Notes: generated by a model from the sequence alone, not told the origin. Shown: positions 8,184 to 16,670, numbered from the stretch's first letter. The stretch is DNA of 64,000 bases from Arenibacter nanhaiticus (GCF_900141935.1 NZ_FQYX01000004.1:8668-72667), one strand, 5' to 3'. Translations and numbers: made by a program.

Positions 8184-8191
8184 TATATTTG
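8184..8191 (+). promoter_or_regulatory. Candidate -7 promoter box for the antiporter gene
   Basis: TATATTTG fits the Bacteroidota -7 consensus TAnnTTTG, 29 bases before the antiporter ATG. A clear TTG at the -33 position is missing (the region is T-rich), so this is a partial match. Confidence 0.4.
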
Positions 8192-8219
8192 TGGGACTTA
8201 CATTCCCTAAAACACACTA

Positions 8220-9710
8220 ATGAACGTCACCATAGAAAACTTCCTATTAATAGGTTCTTTATTACTTTTTGTCAGTATCATCGTTGGGAAGACCTCCTAT
8301 AAGTTTGGGGTGCCTACCTTAATTCTCTTCTTGGGCGTTGGTATGTTGGCGGGTTCAGACGGTATTGGTGGTATCCGTTTTGACAATCCCAAGCTAGCGC
8401 AGTTTATAGGTATTGTGTCCCTAAATTTTATTCTGTTCTCGGGGGGACTCGATACCAGTTTAAAAGCCGTAAAGCCAGTTATGCGCGAAGGAATACTGTT
8501 ATCTACCCTTGGCGTTTTGCTAACGGCCGTTTCCTTGGGTGCCTTTGTTTATTATGTAACGGACTTTACCATTTATGAAAGTATGCTCCTGGGCTCTATC
8601 GTTTCCTCTACGGATGCGGCAGCGGTGTTTTCTATATTACGGTCTAAAAGTCTGGCCTTAAAAACCAATCTAAGGCCTACATTAGAGCTCGAAAGCGGAA
8701 GTAACGACCCGATGGCGTATGTACTGACCATTGCTTTTTTATCCCTGGTAGTAAATCAGGACCAGCATTTAGCTTCTTTGATTCCCTTGTTCTTACAACA
8801 AATGGTTTTTGGAGCGATCGCCGGATTTGGCTTTGGAAAACTGAGCAAAATTATCATTAACAAAATAAAGCTCGATTTTGAAGGACTGTACCCCGTATTG
8901 GTCATAGCCCTGATGTTCATTACCTTTTCGGCCACCGTTTTTGTGGGGGGCAACGGATTCTTGGCCATTTATATCTGTGCGGTGTACCTAGGAAACCAAG
9001 ACCTGATCCATAAAAAAACCATCCTAAAAATGTTCGATGGTCTGGCTTGGTTAATGCAAATTGTACTTTTCCTAACCCTGGGATTATTGGTTTTTCCAAC
9101 CGAGGTATTCCCTTATATGGGGATCGGATTGCTGATTTCGGTATTCCTGATTTTGGTCGCGCGACCAGTGGGAGTGTTTATAAGCCTGATGTTTTTTAAG
9201 ATGAAACTAAGAAGGCGTTTTTACATTTCCTGGGTAGGATTGCGGGGGGCAGTACCGATTGTTTTTGCCACCTATCCGCTTTTGGCAGGTATAGAAAAGG
9301 CCGATATGATCTTTAATATTGTGTTTTTTATCTCGGTGTCCTCGGTCTTAATCCAGGGGACCACCCTTTCGGTAGTGGCAAAATGGCTACATGTTGCCAT
9401 GCCCGAAAAAGACAAGTCCGTTTCAGAGCTAGAGAGTTTCCTTTCCGAGGGCCCCAAGGCCGCCATGAAGGAAATTGACATTAGCGCGGGCTGCTTTGCG
9501 GCCAATAAAATGATTGTGGATTTAAGATTTCCAAAGAATGCCATTATAGCCATGATCAAGCGCAATGGCGTGTATATAACCCCTAACGGAGGTACCGTTA
9601 TCCAAGAAAACGACACCCTGGTAGTGCTTTCCGACACCCAGGAAGGCCTAGATGCGGTAAATGCCTGCCTTAAACCCAAGGAATTGGTGAGCAGCGAACC
9701 TGAACAATAA
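8220..9710 (+). CDS. Potassium/proton antiporter, CPA1 family (CvrA/NhaP2 type)
   Basis: A 496-residue protein. Residues 1-390 contain about 12 membrane segments with the CPA1 hallmarks GMLAGSDGIGGI, a GSIVSSTDAAAVFSIL block with the ion-binding Asp, and LESGSNDPMAYVLTIAF. Residues about 400-490 are a cytoplasmic TrkA-C/RCK-C domain (DISAGCFAANKMIVDLRFP, NGGTVIQENDTLVVLSD). It exchanges K+ (or Na+) for protons across the inner membrane, helping control cytoplasmic pH and volume. It is a single gene, preceded by a TATATTTG box, with a decayed insertion sequence immediately downstream. Confidence 0.93.
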   Translation: MNVTIENFLLIGSLLLFVSIIVGKTSYKFGVPTLILFLGVGMLAGSDGIGGIRFDNPKLAQFIGIVSLNFILFSGGLDTSLKAVKPVMREGILLSTLGVLLTAVSLGAFVYYVTDFTIYESMLLGSIVSSTDAAAVFSILRSKSLALKTNLRPTLELESGSNDPMAYVLTIAFLSLVVNQDQHLASLIPLFLQQMVFGAIAGFGFGKLSKIIINKIKLDFEGLYPVLVIALMFITFSATVFVGGNGFLAIYICAVYLGNQDLIHKKTILKMFDGLAWLMQIVLFLTLGLLVFPTEVFPYMGIGLLISVFLILVARPVGVFISLMFFKMKLRRRFYISWVGLRGAVPIVFATYPLLAGIEKADMIFNIVFFISVSSVLIQGTTLSVVAKWLHVAMPEKDKSVSELESFLSEGPKAAMKEIDISAGCFAANKMIVDLRFPKNAIIAMIKRNGVYITPNGGTVIQENDTLVVLSDTQEGLDAVNACLKPKELVSSEPEQ

Positions 9711-9810
9711 TCAATTAGCAATAACCAATTATGTACCTTCCTGGATTTATCCGGGAGATCATAAGGAGCTGTCTTCCTGATATAAGTTGTCCACTTAAAA
9801 GTGGGTAACT

Positions 9811-10087
9811 ATGAAAGAAAATGAATGGGGTTCCCCCCACGCGACCATTTATCGGTGGATCTATAAATTCTCAATCTTTTTGAAAACTGGAGTTAAGGGT
9901 ATAGAGATGAAAGACAATAGTAGCAAAAAGTTAAAGGAGCTCGAGGCTCGTATCGGGACGCAAGCAGATTAAGATCGATTATCTGGAAAAGATGATGGAT
10001 ATCGCCAAGGACGAACTAAATATCGATATCAAAAAAGACTGCGGTGCCCCAAAATCAAAGGGTCCCGGGAAAACAAGCAAAAAATGA
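9811..10087 (+). pseudogene. Decayed IS3-family transposase orfA
   Basis: Two frames joined by a break near 9950-9960 give the second half of an IS3-type OrfA: ATIYRWIYKF (helix-turn-helix end), then KLKELEARI in one frame, and KQIKIDYLEKMMDIAKDELN with IDIKKDCGAPKSKGP in another. The usual leucine-zipper and linker order is kept, but part of the zipper and the N-terminal helices are gone. After the orfA stop, MNSSKNKL resembles an OrfB start that quickly hits stops. A GTCCACTTAAAAGTGGGTAA stretch just upstream may be left from the insertion-sequence end. Not functional. Confidence 0.7.
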
Positions 10088-10312
10088 ACTCTTCCAAGAA
10101 CAAACTATAAGTATGTCCTTGATTGGTGTTGACTCTTGCTATGTGCGAAAAGGTTTAACTCTGCGGATTCCCTCCATTAAGTTAATAAACACTTAGCAAT
10201 GAAATGAATGTCCAATACAGGGAACTTTAATCAGGGATATTCACATTCCGCCTGTAGAACATTGACCAATAGGTACATTTACACATTAATTCAATGTTGC
10301 ATTGAACCCTTG
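10088..10312. other. Debris after the IS remnant
   Basis: About 225 bases with only short fragments of frame; probably the rest of the deleted transposase unit. No gene supported. Confidence 0.4.
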
Positions 10313-10909
10313 CTACCTAGAAACAGTATCCATATTCAACTTTAGGTCAAAGTTGATCCTAATGGTGTCGTGAACTACAATAAGCCCTAATGCTTTTTTG
10401 GGTGCCTTTAGCTTAAAATCGCCCAAGCTCAAGGCCAATTCTCCCGAAACCCCTAGCTTTTTAGATTTTGTATAGCTTACGGGTATTTGGTAAGCGTTGG
10501 TGTGTTCTGCAATCTGTATTTCTACAAGAGCATTTAAGGTTTTCCTAGTATTTTCTATAGGAGCTAATTTTTTAAGCTCCAATTGAATGGTAGGGTATTT
10601 TTTGGACTGTAATAAGGAGTGAAAGTCTTTATTTATAAAGCGGCTTCCACAGTTAAAGCCATCGTTGTCTAATAGCAAGGTAGCTTCTTTAAAAAAGTGG
10701 GTATTGCCAATTTTTGTGAACCTCAGCGGTATTGGCGCTGCTATTTTTTCGGTGTTAAATAGGCATTGAAAAGCATTGATATTACTGGTTCCGGAAATTG
10801 TCAGGGTGCTCTCTGTAGCCAGGTATACCCTTGTGTTATCCAATCTGGAATCCTTTACAGTAAAGGAAAGTAACAAAAAAATTGTGGCGAGACCCAAAAG
10901 CTTTTTCAT
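10313..10909 (-). CDS. YceI-like exported protein
   Basis: A 198-residue protein with a signal peptide (residues 1-16, cleavage before VKDSR). The mature part fits the YceI lipocalin-like barrel: STLTISGTSNINAFQC at the start, a GFNCGSRFINKDFHSLLQSKKYPTIQLEL segment (the typical 'add-down-residue then KYPTI' element) and a final LKAPKKALGLIVVHDTIRINFDLKL. YceI proteins bind isoprenoid-like lipids in the periplasm. It is the last of three minus-strand genes (YceI, porin, YceI), separated from the porin by a 250-base stretch of tandem repeats. Three cysteine-type residues are few, so a disulfide is unlikely to be essential. Confidence 0.75.
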   Translation of the reverse strand: MKKLLGLATIFLLLSFTVKDSRLDNTRVYLATESTLTISGTSNINAFQCLFNTEKIAAPIPLRFTKIGNTHFFKEATLLLDNDGFNCGSRFINKDFHSLLQSKKYPTIQLELKKLAPIENTRKTLNALVEIQIAEHTNAYQIPVSYTKSKKLGVSGELALSLGDFKLKAPKKALGLIVVHDTIRINFDLKLNMDTVSR

Positions 10910-10940
10910 CTGTAGTGTTTAGCGTTGTGTTCATTTGCCT

Positions 10941-11196
10941 TATAAAGTTTGCCGGGGCTTATTATGTCTTTTGGCCCAGGCAAAATACAATAAGGTAAGT
11001 ACCCTCACAATGTACTTACCTTATTGGTACTGCACGGAAGCTGATAGCAGCTTTTACCATGAATCCTTGATATAGTTTGCTTGAGCTTTTGGTACCTTTT
11101 GGCCCAAGCAAACTATATAATAAGTTAAGTACCCTCACATTGTACTTATCTTATTGGTACTGCTTAGAAACTGATAGCAGCTTCTACCATTAATCC
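10941..11196. repeat. Two tandem ~127-bp units carrying a porin 3' end and two hairpins each
   Basis: Unit 1 (about 10941-11067) and unit 2 (about 11070-11196) are aligned copies. Each has a long hairpin with loop CCTCACAAT or CCTCACATT: 10989-11025 with a perfect 14-bp stem, and 11119-11155 with one mismatch. Each also has the last codons of the porin (reading GLMVEAAISF in the live gene and GFMVKAAISF in unit 1). Unit 2 also has a 13-bp stem TATAGTTTGCTTG / CAAGCAAACTATA (11071-11083 with 11105-11117). Unit 1 is thus a leftover porin end plus terminator. Confidence 0.75.
11119..11155 (-). terminator. Terminator-like hairpin of the porin gene
   Basis: A stem of 14 bp with one mismatch (11119-11132 with 11142-11155) lies 9 bases past the porin stop. 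There is no good T run, so it may be a stabilising 3' structure rather than a strong terminator. Confidence 0.45.
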
Positions 11197-12432
11197 CTTA
11201 AACTCTCCTTCGTTAAGGATGCTTGTAGTAGGGAAATCTTTGTATTGCTGGTTTACATACTCTATTTTGGTCAGGATATTTTTGGTTAAGAACCAACCAG
11301 CTCCCAATTGGAATCTAGAAATATTGATATCGTCGCCACTGATGTCTTCTGCATCTACAACATTATAACGACCACCTAAATAAGCATTTTCATTTTTTCC
11401 AAATCGGTAAATGACTTCTCCGGCATATTGTGTAGCCTTTCTTTTAGATGTTTCTGTATTGGCTTTCCCTGTGGTATGTTCTAAGGTTCCAAAAAACTCT
11501 AGGCCGCCATATTTAACGAATGGGTTGATCATTACAGCTGTGATTTGGTTTCTCATGTTTGGATTATATCTTCCGGACCTAAAATTGCTTTTAGCTTTAG
11601 CTTCTTCATTTTCGGTTACGTAATAGTAACGAGATCCGGCACGGTCTGCAGAATACAGATAAGAGTTTGGTACATAGCCTGTGGTATATAAACTACCCGT
11701 AATTCGGTATCTGAAATCTTCCGTAGCCTGTTTGTCGTATCCTAGTTTTGCCAAGAAAGAAGCCCCTCCTGTTTTTCCATCGGTTTCGCTTACGTCCTGA
11801 TTTAGTTTACCATTACTAACGCCTAGCATGCTGATAAAGCCATTTTTTCGGAAATACACTTCTCCTCCTACCTCTGTGGTAAAAGCGTCCATAATTAGGT
11901 TTCCTACAAATGGGTTGTAGATAGCTTGAGCATTATCGGTTCTTCTAAAGTGCGCATCACCATAGTTGTTTTCCATATGCCCTATTTTAACGGTAACATA
12001 CTGCATGATATCTTCCATAAACCCTTCATTAATGAAGTTTAGTTTGTCTATTTGGAAATAGCCTCCTTTTACATAAGGTTCTGGGTGATGTCTAGAAGAC
12101 AAATAGGTTCTTAGGTGCATTCTTACCCCATCGTACAAAGTAACGTCCAAATCTAGGTTTGCCGTGGCCAGGTTAAAGTTAGTACCGATTTCCTTAAGGG
12201 GTACGGCACCAGCATTAGAATGCTCTAAACTTTGATACTGTAGGGTAGAGGAGCCCCCTATCCGTACTTTTACGCCATCAAAAGTTGTTTCTACATCTTT
12301 TGGGGCCTCAAAAACGTTCAGGCCATTTTTGTCCGGTTGCCTATAATTGTCTAGGGTGCGATCTTGTGCCTGCAGTCCCATTCCGGCTAATAATAAGGTA
12401 ATCCCTAGGGTATTTTTAATAAATGTTCTCAT
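11164..12432 (-). CDS. Outer-membrane beta-barrel porin
   Basis: A 422-residue protein with a signal peptide cleaved about after Gln22 (LQAQ). The rest alternates polar and hydrophobic residues in short beta strands (VRIGGSSTLQYQSLEH, LATANLDLDVTLYDGVRMHLRTYLSSRHH, GAGWFLTKNILTKIEYVNQQY) and ends in a Phe (VEAAISF), the usual outer-membrane barrel signature. The layout resembles phosphate-selective or DcaP-like porins of Bacteroidota that end with an extended 'KIEYVNQQY' strand. It lies 26 bases downstream of a YceI gene on the same strand, which suggests co-transcription. Its substrate is unknown. The last dozen codons also occur in a second, non-coding copy just downstream. Confidence 0.8.
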   Translation of the reverse strand: MRTFIKNTLGITLLLAGMGLQAQDRTLDNYRQPDKNGLNVFEAPKDVETTFDGVKVRIGGSSTLQYQSLEHSNAGAVPLKEIGTNFNLATANLDLDVTLYDGVRMHLRTYLSSRHHPEPYVKGGYFQIDKLNFINEGFMEDIMQYVTVKIGHMENNYGDAHFRRTDNAQAIYNPFVGNLIMDAFTTEVGGEVYFRKNGFISMLGVSNGKLNQDVSETDGKTGGASFLAKLGYDKQATEDFRYRITGSLYTTGYVPNSYLYSADRAGSRYYYVTENEEAKAKSNFRSGRYNPNMRNQITAVMINPFVKYGGLEFFGTLEHTTGKANTETSKRKATQYAGEVIYRFGKNENAYLGGRYNVVDAEDISGDDINISRFQLGAGWFLTKNILTKIEYVNQQYKDFPTTSILNEGEFKGLMVEAAISF

Positions 12433-12458
12433 GATTCTAATTTTTGGTAGTGAAAATT

Positions 12459-13043
12459 TTATTTGTTTAAGGTGATGTCGAATTTTATGGTGATGTCGTC
12501 CCCGGTGGTGATGGTGCCTAACAATGCGGTAGGGGGGTCTATATTAAAATCGGTCATTTTTATTTTATTCTCTCCAGAAAGCTTGGCCGTACTCCCAACA
12601 ATCCCCAGTTCTAAGTCTTGGGAAATGGTCTTCTTTACCCCAGCAATGCTCAAGTCGCCCTGCACCTTTACCTTGTATTTTCCATTTCCTAGTGGAATGG
12701 TCTGTTGTACTTCGGAAAGGTTAAAAACAATTTTTTTATGGTTTTTGGTTTTTAAGGCCTTATAAGTGTTTTTGTCCATACTGGACTTGCCACTTTTTAA
12801 GCCTTCCGTTGCTATTTCTATATCCAATCTTTCCAATTCATTGGTTTCCCCATTTTTTAAGACCAATACCCCTGATTTGTTCTCGGCACTGATTTCCCAG
12901 TCGTGAATACTAGAGGTTCCTAAAACACTTAAGGACGATTCCTCATTGATTATTTTGAACTGTTGGGCAATCAACGTGTTGTTGAAAAGCAAAAACATGC
13001 ATACACTTGCCATAAATGCGAACCCTGTTTTAATGTGACTCAT
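12459..13043 (-). CDS. YceI family protein
   Basis: A 194-residue protein with a signal peptide (cleavage near LIAQQ, residue 27). The mature domain is a clear YceI barrel: FKIINEESSLSVLGTSSIHDWEI at the start, LKSGKSSMDKNTYKALKTKNHKKIVF in the middle, the KVKVQGDLSIAGVKKTI strand, and a PPTALLGTITTGDDITIKFDITL end. YceI proteins hold amphipathic lipids or quinone-like molecules. It is the first gene of a YceI-porin-YceI run, so it may act in envelope lipid or small-molecule handling with the porin. Confidence 0.9.
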   Translation of the reverse strand: MSHIKTGFAFMASVCMFLLFNNTLIAQQFKIINEESSLSVLGTSSIHDWEISAENKSGVLVLKNGETNELERLDIEIATEGLKSGKSSMDKNTYKALKTKNHKKIVFNLSEVQQTIPLGNGKYKVKVQGDLSIAGVKKTISQDLELGIVGSTAKLSGENKIKMTDFNIDPPTALLGTITTGDDITIKFDITLNK

Positions 13044-13622
13044 AATTCATTTCTTTAATTATATAGGGCAAAACTGCGACTTATTGCTAGTGGAAAACAT
13101 GACATTTGTCAGAATTTAAAAACATTCTGTTTTTTTGGAAGGTTCACTTTATTTTTAAAAGTAATTTTTACGTGTATAAGAATCTGTACATCAAATTTTT
13201 ACGATTTCATTTCCATGGGGAAGGAACAGAAAATTGTTTGTAAAAAAAAGAAGTGATTTTTTGAAGGCAAAAACAATTGTAGGAAAAACAAACTTTATAA
13301 GGTGTGTTTCCGTGATTTAGTCAGCCCACGATCAAAAGGAAATTTATCTTTTTATATATAAGGATTGACAGGGAAGATTGTACTGTGCCGTGTGGGGGAA
13401 AAATGATAGTGTCGTCTAAGCTTTAGCCGCGGCACAAAGGAAGAGTAAGGGGGAGATATCGGAATTATACAACACGGCAGTTGTTTCCATAATAACTATG
13501 GGACTTAAAACTCCGCGTCTCCTCGTACGTTCCCCACCGCCCTAGCTGGCCCCTCACGACAAATGCAAATCGATGCATTTTCCGTTCGGCCCTATTGTTA
13601 ATTGCTTATTGTTCCCTGAAAA
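13044..13622. other. Long intergenic region
   Basis: About 580 bases upstream of the YceI-porin unit. It is AT-rich with scattered A tracts up to about 13350, then GC-richer. I see no supported gene or RNA. Confidence 0.45.
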
Positions 13623-13712
13623 GCGTTAGGGATTGCAGCGGCATCCTTTTTTGGGCGGCCCTGCCGACCAAAAAAGATACAGCGGAAAGCCCGTCCCGAT
13701 AGGGGAACGCCC
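13623..13712 (+). repeat. Dispersed GC-rich intergenic repeat, copy 1 (diverged)
   Basis: A 90-base element that starts GCGTTAGGGA and ends GGGAACGCCC. It shares both ends and the GCGGCATCC motif with the four 80-base copies, but its central stem is rebuilt from CTTTTTTGG / CCAAAAAAG instead of GC pairs, so pairing is kept while sequence changes. It follows the 3' end of the small acetyltransferase gene. Confidence 0.75.
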
Positions 13713-13736
13713 AAAAAAATCATTACCCTATGAGCG

Positions 13737-14033
13737 CTAAGATTCCTTGTCTTGGTGTGCGATAGAATTAGCCTGATACTCGGGGTGCCGATCGATATAT
13801 GCCTTTATAAACGGGCATACAGGCTTTACCCTTAGGCCATGTTGGGCGGCATAGTCTAGCACCCCCTTGGCTATGAACGACCCTACCCCTTGACCGGCCA
13901 ATGCCTTGGGGACTTCTGTATGTATATAGGCAATACCGCCAGGGAAAAATTTGTACTCCTCAATGCCCATATGGCCATCGATAGATACCTGAAACCTATG
14001 TTCTTTTTTGTTGTGGATGAGTTCGTAGGACAT
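13737..14033 (-). CDS. Small GNAT-like acetyltransferase (YidJ/Gtn1 type)
   Basis: A 98-residue protein of the short GNAT group. The acetyl-CoA site is visible in YIHTEVPKALAGQGVGSFIAKGVLDYAAQHGL, with the QGVGS turn that binds pyrophosphate, and VKPVCPFIKAYIDRHPEYQ closes the fold. Proteins of this group (YidJ and human NATD1-like) are about 90-100 residues, so this one is full length. The substrate is unknown. It is a single gene followed by the dispersed repeat at 13623. There is no close partner in the same orientation. Confidence 0.88.
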   Translation of the reverse strand: MSYELIHNKKEHRFQVSIDGHMGIEEYKFFPGGIAYIHTEVPKALAGQGVGSFIAKGVLDYAAQHGLRVKPVCPFIKAYIDRHPEYQANSIAHQDKES

Positions 14034-14317
14034 AAGATATTCTTTAAGTGATAAAAAAGGGGAGCTGTGTTACCCCTGCGCATCCTTGGAAGGCAGATGA
14101 CATAAATTTACAAAACTCCCACAAACTGTAACCATGGCCATGACCTTATTACATGGTAAGAAAAAGGAATGATAGGCCCGCTGCTTTAAAAAATACATGG
14201 ACCATTTGGTATAAGTCGCCGGTTTTTTTCCCTTTGCCACCCTAAAGCTCGTGACAGCATAGGGGAGAAGGGTTTTACAATAAGGAAGGGGGGGGTAAAA
14301 TTTCGCAGAAGTAAAAA
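14034..14317. other. Intergenic region
   Basis: About 280 bases between the small acetyltransferase gene and the hairpin of the 43-residue membrane peptide. It holds a G9 run near 14288. No gene supported. Confidence 0.4.
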
Positions 14318-14360
14318 CGCCCTACGGTTTTAGAAACATTCTATATAAAACCGTAGGGCG
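14318..14360 (-). terminator. Strong hairpin terminator of the 43-residue peptide gene
   Basis: A perfect 15-bp stem (14318-14332 with 14346-14360). Read on the minus strand it is followed by TTTTTAC, as expected of an intrinsic terminator 45 bases past the stop codon of the small gene. Confidence 0.75.
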
Positions 14361-14404
14361 CTGTATTATTAAATGGGGGAAATCCTTGCGAAAAGGACAA
14401 GTTT

Positions 14405-14536
14405 TTATTTATTGGAATATTTGCTCTTTACTTCGACCCCAATTAAAAATAATACCAGTACTAGACACAGACCTATAGAAAAGTATGGGTACTGATCTAT
14501 TAAGTTCATCGTAAAAGTTAATAATTCCTCAATCAT
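14405..14536 (-). CDS. 43-residue single-span membrane peptide
   Basis: A short gene whose product begins MIEELLTFTMNLIDQYPYF and then has one strongly hydrophobic segment (IGLCLVLVLFLIGVEV, about residues 21-36), ending in a basic tail KSKYSNK. It has ATG and TAA codons and its own terminator hairpin immediately downstream, which argues that it is transcribed as a unit of its own. Single-span peptides of this size often modulate respiratory or transport complexes, but no partner is apparent and I do not recognise a family. Low-GC composition matches the rest of the region. Confidence 0.5.
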   Translation of the reverse strand: MIEELLTFTMNLIDQYPYFSIGLCLVLVLFLIGVEVKSKYSNK

Positions 14537-14854
14537 GCTTTGATATTTTTATAGTATTGAAAACTTAAAAGTTCTTACCCTATAGATATAGATACGGACA
14601 AAGGTTGCTTTTTAGTTGTTAATATTTTTTTATCGCTTCGTTAATGTTATTGTAATTCTCTCCGCCTAAAAGGCCATTGTCTTTTAGATCAGTCGTTTAT
14701 AACATCAAGAATTGGGCCGTTTATTGATTTGAATTATATCCTCGGCGCTTTTTTTTTAGCACCTTTCTAGGAAACATAAGGGGACATGGATGTTTAGTTT
14801 TATTTTTACGAGCCTTTGCCAGGAGTACATTGGCATAAAACGAAACGATAGCAT
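14537..14854. other. Divergent promoter region
   Basis: About 320 bases between the peptide gene and the MepB gene, which diverge. AT-rich; promoters of both genes are expected here but I could not fix a good TAnnTTTG box. Confidence 0.4.
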
Positions 14855-15391
14855 ATGCAAAGCACTACTGCCAGTGGCCTATTGACGGCTATAGGATGGC
14901 CTAAAGAAATAAGCCTGTTTTACGATTCCCCCGGGGGTGTCCTAACGGACTTAACAAAGGGAGAAGGTACTGCCTATGGGGCTTGTTCTTTTTCCCTCGA
15001 CGGTTTTGCCGTGATAGGGCGAACGGCGAAACAAACCCCTAAAAAAACAGGTCAGTTTGTGGCCATTTGGAAGCGCACTGCGGACGGAAATACTGCTCCT
15101 TATAATGAAAATGATAGGGTAGATTTTTTAGTGATAAATGCCGTTTCCGAAGATGGTTGTGGCCAATTTATATTTCCACATTCGGCATTGCTGCACCAAG
15201 GGGTCTTCTCAAGTGCAAAAAAGCCCGGTAAAAGGGGAATTAGGGTGTACCCGCCTTGGGACCGTCCCACTAGCACACAGGCCCAAAATACCCAAGAATG
15301 GCAGCTGAAGTATTTTTTGGAGCTCTCGGATCATTCTGCCATAACGTTAAAAGAGTTTCTAACCGCCTACCGGGACACCCAAGGCGAGTAG
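14855..15391 (+). CDS. MepB family protein
   Basis: A 178-residue protein with the signature blocks of the MepB family: YGACSFSLDGFAVIGRTAKQTPKKTGQFVAIWKR in the middle, GQFIFPHSALLHQGVFS, then KRGIRVYPPWDRP and AQNTQEWQLKYFLELS at the end. Its length is normal for the family. The family is named after the third gene of the mepRAB operon of Staphylococcus aureus and has no known biochemical activity, though it is likely to be a soluble cytoplasmic protein. Here it stands by itself ahead of the LytTR regulator, with no efflux pump nearby. Confidence 0.85.
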   Translation: MQSTTASGLLTAIGWPKEISLFYDSPGGVLTDLTKGEGTAYGACSFSLDGFAVIGRTAKQTPKKTGQFVAIWKRTADGNTAPYNENDRVDFLVINAVSEDGCGQFIFPHSALLHQGVFSSAKKPGKRGIRVYPPWDRPTSTQAQNTQEWQLKYFLELSDHSAITLKEFLTAYRDTQGE

Positions 15392-15483
15392 AACGGAAAA
15401 TCAATGATTAGGCCAAGGTTTATGGCATCATGGGATTGTTATTTTTTAGTTACTTTAGAAGCATTAAAAGTCCAAAGTAAAAT

Positions 15484-15585
15484 ATGAATATCCTTTTAAA
15501 AACTATTTCCCATAAGCCGACTAAGGAGACGGATCTTACAGTTATGGTTTTGGAGGACGATAAAAGCAGTAAAAGTGAGTCCTAA
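15484..15585 (+). CDS. Possible 33-residue leader peptide before the LytTR gene
   Basis: A short frame (MNILLKTISHKPTKETDL, ending DDKSSKSES) whose stop codon overlaps the start region of the LytTR regulator: the stop at 15583 lies between the GTG at 15575 and the ATG at 15596. Such an overlap would couple translation of the two. No family is recognisable and the peptide is hydrophilic, so it may equally be chance. Confidence 0.3.
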   Translation: MNILLKTISHKPTKETDLTVMVLEDDKSSKSES

Positions 15586-16435
15586 AAGACGGCCTATGAC
15601 CAATGTATTTCGGCAGGATGTTCGGTTTTTGGATACTTCCAAAAACAGGCTTCTATTGGTGGGGTTTATTTCTGTATACTCCTTACTTTTTATAACTATT
15701 TACGACCCCTTTGATCTGGATGAATGGGGCAAAAGTTACTACCATCAGTTTGTGTTGATAGGGGCAGCGATCATATTGTTTTCACAGTTTGTGTTGCGTC
15801 CCCTGATAAAACTGCACCACCTAAAAATCTATAGCCTTATTTTATGGTCGGTCCTGGAAGTGGTATTCATTACGATTTCGATCTTTATTATTTACAATCC
15901 GCTTTACATGTCTTTAGAAGAGAAGGTATACGAGTTCTATAATACCTTTAAGCAGGTGGGGCTCATCATAGGAGTACCCTACATTCTCTTTTTCTGGTAT
16001 ATGCAATTAATGCAAAAACTTGCCTACTATAAAAAGGAACAACAAAACCCAGCACCTCCATTGATAGATAAGGCAAATGAACTGCTAACCATTACGGGGG
16101 AAAATGAAAAGGTAGTGCTGGCCATAAAATACCACCAATTGGTATACGTTAAAGCTGCCGGAAATTATTTGGAAATCTTTTATCTAAAAGGAGAAAAATT
16201 GACCATGGAATTGGTACGGGCAAGTTTAAAAGAGCTGCAGGGAAAACTAAAGGATGCCAGTATAGTGCGTACCCATCGATCGTATATCGTAAACGTACAA
16301 CATATTACTTCCTGTAAGAAAACAAGAAAGGGTTTTGCCCTGTCCGTTCAGAATGCAACGGAAGAAAGCATCCCCGTTTCTTTGGGTTATAAAGACGATT
16401 TTGAAAAGGCCTTGTCCCTTAAAGTGACCCACTAA
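15575..16435 (+). CDS. Membrane-anchored LytTR-family transcriptional regulator
   Basis: 286 residues from the GTG at 15575, or 279 from the ATG at 15596. Four membrane segments lie at about residues 25-45, 57-77, 90-112 and 128-150 (LLLVGFISVYSLLFITIY; LIGAAIILFSQFVL; LILWSVLEVVFITISIFII; VGLIIGVPYILFFW). A LytTR DNA-binding domain follows at about residues 180-283: IKYHQLVYVKAAGNYLEIFY, TMELVRASLKELQGKL, the IVRTHRSYIVNVQHI core and SIPVSLGYKD. LytTR proteins bind DNA through beta strands. Having the membrane part in the same chain suggests direct sensing at the membrane without a separate kinase, as in other Bacteroidota 2TM/4TM-LytTR proteins. The target genes are unknown. Confidence 0.88.
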   Translation: MSPKRRPMTNVFRQDVRFLDTSKNRLLLVGFISVYSLLFITIYDPFDLDEWGKSYYHQFVLIGAAIILFSQFVLRPLIKLHHLKIYSLILWSVLEVVFITISIFIIYNPLYMSLEEKVYEFYNTFKQVGLIIGVPYILFFWYMQLMQKLAYYKKEQQNPAPPLIDKANELLTITGENEKVVLAIKYHQLVYVKAAGNYLEIFYLKGEKLTMELVRASLKELQGKLKDASIVRTHRSYIVNVQHITSCKKTRKGFALSVQNATEESIPVSLGYKDDFEKALSLKVTH

Positions 16436-16590
16436 TCGCAATGAACCGAACCCAAGCATATCCATAGCTTTTTATTCGATGAACCTATGGCACCCATATC
16501 GGTGTCTAAGCAAGAATGTGGTGAGCTTAGCCGTTAGGGCGTATGTGCAGTACGCCATGGTAAACTTCTGATGCCTTAATATAATCTTTT

Positions 16591-16670
16591 GGGCGTTCCC
16601 TCCTGCGTCGGGCGGGCCCTTGGCTATATCCCTTGCGTTGCTGCGGGGATGCCGCCGCGGTCCCTAACGC
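16591..16670 (-). repeat. Dispersed GC-rich intergenic repeat, copy 2
   Basis: An 80-base copy in reverse orientation (GGGCGTTCCC to CCCTAACGC), nearly identical to the copies at 44528, 47833 and 55625. It folds around an ATCCC / GGGAT stem with a small inner CGC-GCG hairpin. It lies in the 470-base gap between the LytTR and luciferase-like genes; the rest of that gap has no supported gene. Confidence 0.85.
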
